Assembly (NCBI GenBank): GCA_031213475.1
Contig: JARUPZ010000013.1
Span: forward strand, 3,286,731 to 3,350,730
Reading direction: 5' to 3'
DNA: 64,000 nucleotides
Source of the DNA: Nereocystis luetkeana
Taxonomy: Eukaryota > Sar > Phaeophyceae > Laminariales > Laminariaceae
In this document: piece by piece, positions 31,894 through 44,000 of the stretch
Numbering within the stretch: position 1 is the stretch's first letter
Layout of the letters: every line of letters begins with the position of its first letter
Program-made: the position numbers and the translations under genes
Notes under the pieces: model-generated
The model's database searches: none
What the model was told of the DNA's origin: nothing
What the model saw: only the letters and a program-made list of their open reading frames with translations

Positions 31894-32046
31894 ATGACGT
31901 CTGGGGCCACTCTCTCAACCGGGCAGGAAAGCCAAGGGAAGGGCTCGGAAGGGGGAGGGGGCGGCGGCGGCGGCGATGATGATGCCGCCCTTATGGACTT
32001 CGCGCCCGGAAGGGTGCTGGCGGCGGAAGACCTCGCCACCGTCAAG
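31894..32046 (+). CDS. PWI/RS gene exon 1
   Basis: 153 nt, phase 0. A Gly-run and Asp-run are followed by DFAPGRVLAAEDLATVK. The donor is AAG|gtctgt. Upstream sequence is A/G-rich without a clear acceptor, consistent with a 5' UTR. Confidence 0.7.
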
Positions 32047-35000
32047 GTCTGTCTGTGCCTCCCGTATTTCACTGTCTATGACCCCCGTATTTCCTGGGCA
32101 TACTGACCGCTTTACCATTTTCTATGTGTATTTTATGCGTTTTGGAAATGTTGCGGGTATCCTTCTGCGCAAAAGTTGGAAATAGAAAAACTCAGCATCA
32201 CTCGTAGTACCTGGGAGTTTGTTTCACTGTTTTAGATATTTTTATTTTTTTATTAGTTTGGTTTATTTTCGGATGTTGCCTAAATATTTTGTGTTTTACT
32301 ATGTTTTTTTCGGGTGTTGTTGTTGTTGTTGTTGTTGCTTTGTTGGACACGCATGTTGCTTTTGGGATATAACCATATTCCTGGGTTTTTTTTTTTCTGT
32401 ACGAAAATGCCAGATACTTGGCTTGAAGTCGACACAGATACGGGAGGTACTTATGAGCGTTATTTCTTCGCTGGACTTTTGAGAGAGTAAAACGAAAGAA
32501 TACATGAATAATCAGACGGGAATCGAAAGCAGGAGACGAAAAGTGAAGGGTCAACGAAAGCTATAATAAATAGCCCATCGCTCGCGTACTGTATCCGCCA
32601 AAATCTTGATGCCAGGTTTTTCGTTGAGATTCTGTGAGTTGTCGCCTGTATAGATATATACAGCTCTTCGTTGTGTCGACCGAAGACGCGACAAAAGACC
32701 GTTACACAGCCCAGACAGATCATTTGCGGATCATTCTATCAAGGCAGACAGATATATTCCTGATCTGTACGATCTGTATGCTCTGTATGATCTGTATGAT
32801 CTACAGTAGCTCATGTTGCCGGGTGGGAGGCGTAAAATCTGCTGTATGATCTAGGACATGTTTGCTGGGTTGGATCTGTACCGTGTACATACCCTCCGCA
32901 GCATATGATGGCGGCAGGTGATGCACTATTGCAAGATTTATCTGCTGTAGATAGTGACCCACCTGTCCGGCACGTGATTACGCCACGCGACAGGGGGCGG
33001 TGACGAAGAAGCTGGAGGAGCTGATGAAGGAGCCCTGCGATGACGCCTTCCCGGAGTACATCACCGTCATGGCCAGCAACGGCAAGACTATCAGGTACCG
33101 CCCATCCCCTTGTGTTTAATTGTTTGAATGGATTTGTCGTCCCCTCCTTGACTCCTTTGTCCAATTCGAGGCCACTTTTTCCTCTTGTCTGTGTACGAGG
33201 GTTGCACACGCATGTATACCTTAACCCTTTCAGGACTGCAGTCTTGTTTTGGGGACAATGGGAGACACACTGCTTGGAATTTGAGTGGCTTGTCCCCAAG
33301 GCGGGACTGGAGTTCTAAAAGGGTTAACCCAGCTTCGAGAAGAAGTGGTTAAAAACCCAACGCCGATTAATAGGAGATTTCTCATTTTGGTTCTCTCGGA
33401 ATGAAGACGTAATAATAATTCATGAAATAATCATGAGAGGAGTTGAGCAGCGTGGGCTGTCAACTTGTTTTTTCTCGAGGCTGGCCCATGTCGTAGACAG
33501 ACAGTTCAAGGTGCTGTTTGCTACTTACTCCGCCTGAGTTTGCCGCCACTACCTCGGTATTGTTCGCGCGTGATAGTCAGCAGGGCAGCGAACACAGACA
33601 CCCATCCTTGGGACGAATTTTCACGCTGTTTTTCTCTCGACAGCGAGACGGGTGCTAACCACGAGCGATGTTGTCTATATATGTATGGAAATAAAGGTCT
33701 CGACGAGATCTTCCATCCCAACAACACCGCATTTTGTTGTTGTTGTTGGTGGTGGTGGTGGTGGTGGTGGTGGTGGTGGTGGTGTTGGTGTTGGTGTTGG
33801 TGGTGGTGGTGGTGGGTGTCATTACATACTGTAGCTGTTTTCAATGAAATACTCCCGGGTATCACCGAACTATACAGTACGTAACAGGGGGAGAGCCCCC
33901 CTCCCTTCGCCGGCATCGCAAGAACGAACGCTCGCTGCCCTCACCTTTTTTTTTTTTGTTTCGTTCCTGTCGTTTCTTTTTGGTATGTACTTCGTGTTTC
34001 GATTCCGAGGGATGCAGGAGAAGGGTTCTACGATAGTGGTTCGCCATATTTTCTCTGAGGCTCCTTTCTCGAGGAGCTCCATAGCTCACCCGACGACTGA
34101 CTTCAGCAAAAATCAAATTGCATCCCGATGAATAATTCCATGGCCTAAGTATACAAAAAACGTCATTTTTCGAAACAAGATTGGCATTGCGACGATTTCG
34201 GGTTAAGGAGTGCCGTCATCCAGAAAACATTTTAGACGAAATGTGCCACCTCTATCGGAGAAATTTTGCCTTCTCTGCATGTTGTCGGTACAGGCACTGT
34301 GAGTGGCCCCTCCGTACGTAGGGCCGGGGGATGCGATATTCCACCAAAGCCGGCACCACTCCTCGTCTCGACAACCTGCGCTATAAATTTACTCCGCACC
34401 CTGCCACACCGGTTATAACCCTTTTAGAACCGCAGTCCCGTTCTGGGGACAAATCCACTCGAAATCCAAGTAGTTTGTCCCCACAACGGGACTGCGGTTC
34501 TAAAAGGGCTAGTCCCATCTCTATCGAAGCGATGCCGCGGGTACTTTGTAGCGGGCAACTGGCACTGCTGAACAGGCACTATTGAGGGACCACCGCTGCA
34601 AAGACCGCCGACAATAATTTATGGGCCGTTTGGTTGTTCGTATTATAGGGCGTAATGGTCCGTACGTTTCCTGACAGAGTCGTGTGCGCTGGGTACATGC
34701 AGATGCGTACCTGCCTTCTCGTATGTCGATTGCTGTTGTTGTTTGTTTGTTTGTTTGTTGTGGTTCTCACATTGACTGGTTGCCGCGATACGATGCAGTT
34801 CGTGGTCGCAGGACAAGCTCCAATACGGTAACTATCTGTGTGTTTTGTTTGTATTCACATTCAATCGTCCTTTCTATCCGGCTCCATCAGTATAGTACAC
34901 TTACTGCCCGTCCTGATTCCTGACCCTAGAGAGATAGTAGTTCTGTGGTCACAGACTATGAGACAGAGGAAGACCAAAAACAAAACAAACAAAAAAAGAG

Positions 35001-38000
35001 TGATACTCTGCTGTACACATGATAACTGAAGCACATCTACACCTCAGACAACGATAGAAAGTGGGGTCCGCGCGTGCGTATGAGGTACATGCGGCACGCT
35101 GTACAAGTCGCCACAGAAACCGAGAAGACCGCATATTTCCCACGAGAAGAAGACCATCGATTGCTGCCCCCGGCACCTGTGCCGTCCAACGCGACTCATA
35201 AGTCCCACGATTTCGTGGTTTGTCGTGACGTCATTTGGCGGTGGTTCCGCCTATTCTACTCGTACCTACGTATCCCCTTTAGGACCGCAGTCCCGTTTTT
35301 GGGGAAAATGTACTTAGAGTTCGACTGGTTTTTCCCCAAAACGGGACTGCATTCCTAAAAAGGGTCAACACCTCCGTTGGGACTCTCGAGATAGCGACAA
35401 TAACAGTGGTTGATGACTTTGATGTTACTGCTGAACCAACCCGTCTGCGAGGAGAGAGCGCAACCGCCCAGCAGTTCAACATTTTTTTGGGTCGTGTTGC
35501 TTGTTCCTTGCGCCAACCATTGTGACTACTCAGGCGGTCAACCATTGTATCATTCCATCACCCCCCCCCCCCCCCCCGCAGTTTGCTGCTGCTTTAGTCC
35601 GTCACTTCTTACCGTCAATTTACCCCCCCCCCCCCCCCTCTCTGTGTTTCCCTGTAGGGCTATAGATCACTCGTCCCTTAGATGTATGTGGACCGTTTAG
35701 ATTGAGTATTAGAGTTCAAAGGGTCCTATAGATCTAGGGACAGACTCGGTGAGGGGTAGGGGCCATGGGTTGGTGTTAATGGGTACTCGGCGCCTGTACC
35801 CGGGTGTTGTGGGAGCCGCACCCGCTCACGAGTGCCCCCTTGCTACTACCACTGCTGCTGCTGTTTCACGCACGTTGACAGGGAAATTTGTTCTCAGCTG
35901 GAGGATCTACTCACCGCCGGCACCGCGACGGCGTTCAGCAAATGGTGAGGCGTTTTTTATTGCGGGGGTATGATATCGCTGCAAGGGTTTGACGCCCTCC
36001 TGCCCCCCCCCCCCCTTATTTTGTATAGGTTGGGTTGGCGTCGGTTGGCAACGACACTGTAAAATATGCCGCTCACTACGTGAGCTAGACAACTAGGGTA
36101 CCGTTTTTTTGTTTTTTTTTGGAGGTCGCCCACGGCTGGTTGTCGAGTTAGATCATTTGTGCGAGGTAAATAACCCTTGCTCCGCACAAGGGAATTAATC
36201 GTATCACGTAGTGTTCGAAGCAAGGCACCCAAGAGGCAGTTACATAGATAGTACTCCCATTGCTGTCTCTGGAAATGCCTACACCGGAAATTAAATCAAC
36301 TCATCGAAGCTGTCATCCATATGCAAGTCCGCCTCACAAGCGGTTCTTAGTAGGATGCAGCTCACCCTTCATGGGACTCGCCGGACACCTCACGGCGCTT
36401 CGCGCTTGGTGCAAGCACTGTCTGCCTGGTCGGTGAAAACCCGACATGCTCCGTCCCGGCATTGTAGGGATGCGAGGGTGTATGGTCATACGACTGCGGC
36501 TATGTATGAGATCGAGTACGTCTCTCCTATCGAGTACACCCCCCCCTTATTCCCGTCCCGGCATTCGTATAGGCGTACAAGGGCCTACGGTTACAATACT
36601 ACGGCCATGCATGACAGTTAAGCCCCGGCATTGTAGGGGTGCGAGGGTCTATGGTCATACGACTACGGCCATGCAAGACATGAGTTACGCCCACCCCCTT
36701 CCCTCAGCAACACTAGCGCTAACCCCCACCCGCGACGGCGTCTAGTATATTATGAGGCTTTTTTCGCCGGGGGGACTGACTGCTGCATGGGAGTGACCCC
36801 CCCCCCCCCCCCCCGTTCCTGTCCCTAACGCTTACCCTATACCTATGCCAGCCGTTACTCGTATCCTCTATCTATGGCGCTAGCCTTGGCCCTACCTACC
36901 CCCTGTCGCGTCGCTCCGTTTCCTCGAGCGTAGAGAGTGCTGGCTGGCTCTGTGTGTGTTTGTGTTTTTTTTTGTAACCGGTTCGTATCACGTTTACGTT
37001 CCAGCGCTCTGGGAAAAAGCCGTGGTCACAGATATCTTCTCGCCTGCTCTTCGAGTTTCATCGAAGTTTGCAAACTCGCCCTTTCCGCGAGAAAAAAAAA
37101 CACACACACAAGCACCTTTTTGGAGGAGGGAGAGAGGGGAATCCCCCGGGATTCGAACCCCGACTCTTATACGCTACTCAATACGCTATTCTTACGGGGG
37201 ACCATAGTAAATAGGACCTACGGTACACACAAAACCCTATATATTTTCCTATTTTGACGAGCAATATTTAGTCCTATTTCTGTGGTTCACCGTGATAGTA
37301 TTCGAGGTGAGAACCACTATTACGGGGGACCATAGTAAGTAGGACCTACGGTACACACAAAACCCTATATATTTACCTATTTTTAGTAACAATATTTGGT
37401 CCTATTTACCAGGGTCTCCCGTAGTAGACGACCGGGGAGACCGGCTAGGAGGGCGTGGTTTCTATTGTGACGGTATAGATAAAAAACGAAAACAAAAAAG
37501 GAAGCGCACACCCCACGCCGGCGCGTTAATTTTAGCGCGGCGAAGCGCGAGCGGCTCATTTTTTTGGGTGGTTTTCGATATATTGAGATAACAAAACCCG
37601 CGCCCGGTGGTCTCTGCTGATGTCGAGGGCGATTTTGCTCCCCTTCCCCCTCCTTGAGAATGCACCCTTGTCAACGCCGCCCTGAAAGCGCGCCCTTAAA
37701 AAAACGCCTTGCAGACACCTTCGAAACCCCTATAAGACTACACTACCGAAAAGAACGTGTAACACTATTAATAGCTCGAAGTACGAGTAGTATGTCCCAA
37801 AGAGTATTTTAGTCTTCGGATTACAGTGGGTGTCCCGAGTCAAGAACGCCTCGTCACAAGCGGAAACACGCGCTCATTCACTACGAATTGCTCTTTTCTG
37901 TAGTGGTCAATACACACTTTATGATCGGTGGGGCGAAGCCGTTCCGACCGCTCTTTACTCCAGAATGCTCTCGAGGCGGGACGCTCCCAGCTCGGAATAC

Positions 38001-41000
38001 CCACCCACTGCTGTAATGCTCAAAAGTTACCCTGTGGTAAAAAGTCACACGCAAGGTATCCCTTCGCACGATTCGTCCAGGCTGATTTTTATCTCGAAAA
38101 GCAGGGAAAACGTGCGAAAACACCGAGCGATGCTTCTATCATATTAATAGTATATGGAACGGTCTCAACGAGGTCTTTCCGAAGCCACTCTTTTTTGTTC
38201 GTGTGCCGCATGCCACCCCCCCCCCCCCCCCCCCCCCTGCTTTTTTTTAGGGGGGGAGGAACGGCTTGGAAAACTACTGTAGAGTGGTCAGCAGTGCTAG
38301 GGGTACCTACAATAGTAGGCGTCATTCGAGCGGGGTCGGTGGGCCTGATTTTTTTTTCTGTAGTATTCTGACTCGATGTCCTGGATCATTTAATGTAAGT
38401 ATTGGATTTTTGGATGAGGCCTCCGGCGCGGCAGGTGTCCTCGTCCGGTATTTCGCCGCGCCCTGAGTGGGCGAGCGCATCGCCTGCTCTGCGCGGGGCT
38501 AGTACTTGCAAATGATCTAGGAAACCAAGCCTATAAATCCTCCTTCTACTGCGGGGTGGGTGGGTGGGAGGTCTCAATACATATGTCGTGCCCACCTCTG
38601 CTCAAGAGGTTTTGGGAACGAAATGAAGAGTGATCGTAGGCGACCACTCCACAATACAAATTCAAGACATTTCTGATGGCACACCCAGTTCCATGATTTG
38701 TACCAAATCATTTCTTCTGCTGTCATCGCCAATTTTTTTCTGTAGTATTCTGACTCGATGTCCTAGATCATTTGATGGAAGTATTGGATTTTTGGATGAG
38801 GCCTCCTGCGTCGACCCGTGGCCTCGCCCATACTTCGTTGCGCCGTTGGATAGTATCTTGTTGCGTTGTTCTCCCTTAATAGACCACTGGTCGGATACGT
38901 AGTCGTCTCACCCAAACTTCTTTACGCCTGCCTCAACCCTGTCTCGCACATGCTGCGAAATCTTTCTCGAACTCGGGCGAGAGCGGAAGCCGGCTAGCGT
39001 CCGCGTAGCGCTGGCCACGCTTTCTCTTGCCACCCTGGACTCGGCCACCAGAAGTAGCGCCGATGTAGTACTTCTGCTATTGCCTCCGTCTTCCAACCAC
39101 CGATTTTCATGATCTCGTCCGCCGTCGTCCCGGCCAGTGATCGGGTGAGGGAGCCACCCACCCGAAAGGAGCGCATCGTGAAATGGCTCGGCAGGCCCGC
39201 CTCTCGCAGGTGGGCCTGCAGGGAAGCGGTCATACGGGCTGCGGAGAGGGGCCGAGAACCCCGCCCCCCCTCCGTTGTAACCACGGGGAAAATATGCCCG
39301 ACGGTCAAATCCCACCCAATCCGCTGTGCGGCGGATATGTATGCCGTAACCGCCCGGCTCGCGCGCGTCTCCGGGCAGACCCGGTCTGCCAACACCACTA
39401 GCGCCTCATTAGAAACACCAAACTGAAAATTAAAGATTAAGCCTCTAGACTCTGGGAGCCTCAGGGATCTGTGATCCCAGGGTAAAGGAGAGGTCGTATC
39501 CCCTGCGCATGGAGAAAAAAGGCCAGTGCATACAGGGCAATATCTCTCGTCTGGGAGATACGCTCCACCAACGAACTAGCTACCTGTGCCCGCGACCTCA
39601 TGTCGCTCAGCAGGTCCGTGAGTGTATTCTCCAACATCGGAGCTGCCTGATTTACCGGTACCCCGACCTGCTTCTGCCCCTCGGACACAAATGGGAGATA
39701 CGAATCTACCAATGGGCTCGCGCACGGGTTGCCCACCCGGCGGGCCGGGTCCCACTCTTCCCCTTTTCCGTGTTCTTTCATGGCCATTTTAAGCTTAAGA
39801 GACAAACCCTTTTCGGATGGACTCAGCCGCGTAGCGTCTTGCGCATGAAGACCCCGCCAGGCATGCGTCGTCGCCCGCCCGGCCTACGCCCGGGCAAGAC
39901 GTCGCATGCGCTAACTTGGTGCCTTTTCCCTGAGTGTCCAGGTAGCGGAGAAAACCGAAGACGTCATCCGGCGTTGCGGTCGTCCAGCCACGGGATCCAG
40001 CCGAAAATGACAAGGACGAACGCGTCGAACTCATCGGCTACCCTGCTTTTCCGTACTTGCCCGGGGCGCCCTTCCATCGCTGCCAATACTGCTTGTCGCC
40101 GTGCCTGGAGCTTCTGGACATGCACAACGACCGGCAACCGCTGTGGGTATTGATGGTGCGCCACATTTTGGACCTCCTGCAGTTCCATGGCTTGCTCTTA
40201 CAGTCCAAACATTGCGTCCTTCTCCACGGGGCCTCCGAGGTGGAGGACACGACGGGTAGGCCCAGGGAGGGGTCGGGAGCTGCAGGCACGGGGGCGCCCG
40301 CCGCCCAAAGGGCAGAGGTGGAGGTAACCCCAGCTGGGACGACCTCAGCCAGAGTGAAGCCTGGTGGCCATGGAACTGCAGCAGGTCCAAAATGTGGCGT
40401 CGCCTCCACCTCCCGGTACGCGCGGGACGCCCCTCCTCGCGAGGACGTCGCCCTCTTCTCCGCCGCTTCCAGGACCTGGGGCCAGGTGTCTGCACCTGGG
40501 CGAGGGGAGAACCGCATTGCCACCCAGCCTAGGGCGCACGAGACTTGGGAATGTGAACCGGCAGCACAGCTGCCGCCCGTTGCCAAGATAACACGCTCGA
40601 GGCCCAGGACCATACCAGCTCCCAAGGCACCCGGGATGAAACAGGGGAGGTCTTCAAGCGTGGTCGCCGAGTCCACCAGCGTAGCTGCCGCCCGATCGGG
40701 GTTGGGGTTGGGCAAACGCACCGCGGGTGCCGCCGGGACCGGCGCCGTCGCCCCCTCCGATTGCGGTGGGGCCGGTGTCGACCGCGTGGTCCGAGGCATC
40801 TCGTCCTCTTCTACCTCTCAATAAATATGCCGTGCCCACCTCTACTCACGAGGTTTTGGGAACGAAATGACGAGTGATCGGAGGCGACCATTCCACAATA
40901 CAAATTCAAGACATTTCTGATGGCACACCCAGTTCCATGATTTGTACCAAATCGTTTCTTCTGCTGTCACCGCCAATTTTACTTCCAGCTATCGGGCTAT

Positions 41001-44000
41001 AGGTAGTTTGTTGCGCCGTTTGTCAACATCAATGAAGAGAATCGTGATTATAACAAGCTGTGTTTTTAGAAAAAGGCCGAGAAGAGTTTAGCAAAATGGC
41101 GTCCTCCGCAGTAAGTGATGTAAGTACCAGGTATCGTACTCGTACGTAAAGGGTATGCTCTGAATTCGGGAAGACGAAATCATCCCAGCAAGAGCGGGTT
41201 AGGGGCGCGTTACACTCTATGCCCCCAAACGTTCCTCGTATTATATTACTCTGACCGTAGATATATAAGCACCGCTTGTATTGACTATTCACAGGAACAA
41301 AAGAGTCCTAGCCTTTGAGGGACAAGATTGCTACTGTACGAGGGTGCTGCCGACTTTTTTTTTTTTATTGTTTCTGCGTGGTCCTTTTCCTTTATGTACG
41401 AGGTGAATATACAAAAAAAAAACCAACCCATGGAATCCTAACTATTGATGAAAAAATAACCCCTAAACCTAATAAAAGATGGAAAAATGGTCACCACTTG
41501 GCCCACAACCATAGGGAGATCCTTAGGTTTCGTGGGTTGGAGGCATTTTTATATTTTGGGAACAAATTGAATCCCCCCCTGCAGATTTTTGTTGATATTA
41601 TCGGCTTTCGCCTTGCAAGTTACCAGGTATAGAAGTGTGGGAGTGGGTTGTGAAGCGCCGTATCTTCGATCCATTTCTCAGAAATTTCTGGATGGATTTA
41701 TTCCCCTCCTGATTGTTATGCATCTGCATGTACATCCCTTCAAGGTGGGCTTGTGTCATGGTATTCATGATCGATCCCGTTTCCCTCTATTGTCGAGGGG
41801 GCGTGTTTCTGATGAAAGGCGCCACGCAAATAATTTATATAAAACCCCGCCCAACCGAATTGGGGCTTCCAATCAGATTTCTTCGCAGTCGCAAAGACCC
41901 TATTGTCCGTTCAGAGTGGTGACTTGATTATTGATGGGTCGCACTTCTCGCTTTTTTCGCCGATGTGCTATATATATATCGGGCTCACAAATGTCCCCAG
42001 TATTTTTTTTGTCAGGAATGCTGTATGTAGGTGCTACCTGAGGATAGCCTCGTTAAAAACAACCCCTTTAAAAAAAATCCGCCGCCTTGAAAAAAAACCC
42101 GCCGCCGACAGGCTGGGAGGGCACCTGCGCGGTCTGGAAGAGAAGACCGTCAAGGCGGAAAGCAGAACGCCTCTGAAAGGGGAGGGAAAGGCCAGCAAGA
42201 AGAGCTGGTCCAGCGACAAAACCTCCCGCTCCAGCAAGGCGGCGACGCCTCCGGCGGGGGGCGGTGGAAACCCGGGGGTTGCGGGGGAAGAAGGGGGCGG
42301 CTCGGGGAAGGCTCGCAAGGGCAGCTCTGGGTCTTCCAAGGTAGGGCAAGGGGGAGCGGGTTGTTTTTGGTTGGGCAGTTGGGAGGGGGGTAGTGGTTGG
42401 TGCGGAAGGGGGGCGAGGGGGGGGGGGGATAGCTGGCCAGGGTAATGGTGGGTGGGTGGGTGGGTGTAGGAGGGAGGGAGGGGAAGGGGGAGGGGAGGCT
42501 GATGTTTTGTCCCCTGCTGGTTGAGATGCTGTGCGTTGGCGGTAAGGCTTGTGTGTGGGGCCTGTCCCCCCCCCCCCGTCCTCCCGCCCCCTCCTCATAT
42601 GGCGGTGGGCTGCTGGCCAAATCATCATCTTGACTTCGATTGGTCTGCTGGTGGTTTTGCTAGGCCGAGGCGTTTTTAGGCTCATCGATCAACTGCCCCC
42701 CCCCCCCCCCCCCCACTAAACGCCGATCGCGAAGACTTTCACGTTTCGGATTATCAGCTTCTTTCCCTCCACCTCTCCCCCCCTGCATTTTTGGGATGCG
42801 AGGGTCTATGGCCATATGACTACGGCCACGCATGAGATCGAGTACATCTCTCCTACCGAGTACACCCCCGTCCCCGTCCCCGTCCCTATAACTGCCGCGC
42901 CTCGATTGTTGCGTATTAGGGTTGAAGCTGTCGTGGGTAGTCAATTACCCGTCGCTCGTTGCGTTGGGGCAAATATTGCGGTGTGTCGATCAACCCTCTC
43001 CACCACCACCACCGCGATCGCCACCGCCACCGCCACCAGACATGTTGCTGGACCGAGGCTTTGTCGATTCGTTGGATAGTCCACTTGCTTGGATAGTCCA
43101 CTTGCTTACCCCCCCCCCCATGCCCAACACCCCACGGCCCTTCGCGCTTGGTGCAAGCAATGTCTGCCTGGTCGGTGAAAACCCGACGTGCTCCGTCGCG
43201 GCATTATAGGGATGCGAGGGTCTATGGTCATACGACTACGGCCATGCATGATAATGAGTACCTCCCGATAAGCAAAACGCTTGTATGTACTACATGGAGA
43301 AAAGTGATGCGATTGCTGAAATGTTGGAGGTGTGTGCATTAGGATTAGGAGCGGAGCTCCCTGTCTTGGAAGGGATGCGCGGTCAATGGTGAAATGCCTC
43401 CAGGGAAGCAACAAATGGGTACCCTCCCCCCCCCCCCCCCCTATTCACCCCCTTATTTTTTATAGGATGGGTTGGCGTCGGTTGGCAACGACACTGTAAA
43501 ACATGCCGCTCACTACGTAAGCTGGACAACCAGGGTACCGTTTTTATTTTTATTTATTTTTATTTTTTTCATGGCGGTCGCCAACAGCCGGCTGTCGAGT
43601 TAGATCATTTGTGCGAGGTAGAGAACCTTTGCTTCGCACAATTGGGAATGGTCGCATCACGCAGTGTTCAAGGTAAGGCACCCCAAGAGGCAGTTACATG
43701 GTACTCCCATTGCTGCCTCTGGAAATGCCTACACCGGAAATGAAATCAACTCAACGAAGCTGTCGTCCATACGCAAGTCCGCCTCAAAAGCGGTTCTTAG
43801 TAGGATGCAGCTCACCCTTGATGCGACTCGCCGGACACCTCACGGCGCTCCGCGCTTGGTGCAAGCAATGTCTGCCAGGTCGGTGAAAACCCGACATGCT
43901 CCGTCCCGGCATTGTAGGGATGCGAGGGTCTATGGTCATACGACTACGGCCATGCATGACATCGAGTACATCTCTCCTATCGAGTACACCCCCCCCCCCC

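Larger units (their letters stand above)
33095..35881 (+). other. PWI/RS gene intron 2
   Basis: Holds three MITE B copies (33221, 34415, 35271), a TTG/GGT array (33725-33826), TIR element D (34026-34262), an inverted LINE tail (34735-34830), the 34.9-kb dispersed repeat and two C-runs near 35562 and 35622. Confidence 0.7.
38350..40981 (-). mobile_element. Tyrosine-recombinase element with split direct repeats
   Basis: Repeat B (about 165 bp) lies at 40817-40981 and again at 38573-38737. Repeat A (about 110 bp) lies at 38731-38845 and again at 38350-38461. Read on the minus strand the order is B, coding part, A, B, A, the split-direct-repeat layout known from Ngaro/PAT-type retroelements. The coding part (about 2 kb) holds an N-terminal open frame and a recombinase, but no reverse transcriptase or RNase H. 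It may be an internally deleted DIRS-order element or a recombinase-only derivative. Confidence 0.75.
35945..42111 (+). other. PWI/RS gene intron 3 (6.2 kb, hosts a recombinase element)
   Basis: Contains a dispersed-family copy (36015-36690), two MITE A copies almost back to back (37186, 37317), a SINE-like segment (36985-37185), the tyrosine-recombinase element (38350-40981) and unassigned DNA from 41000 to the exon 4 acceptor. Confidence 0.75.
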
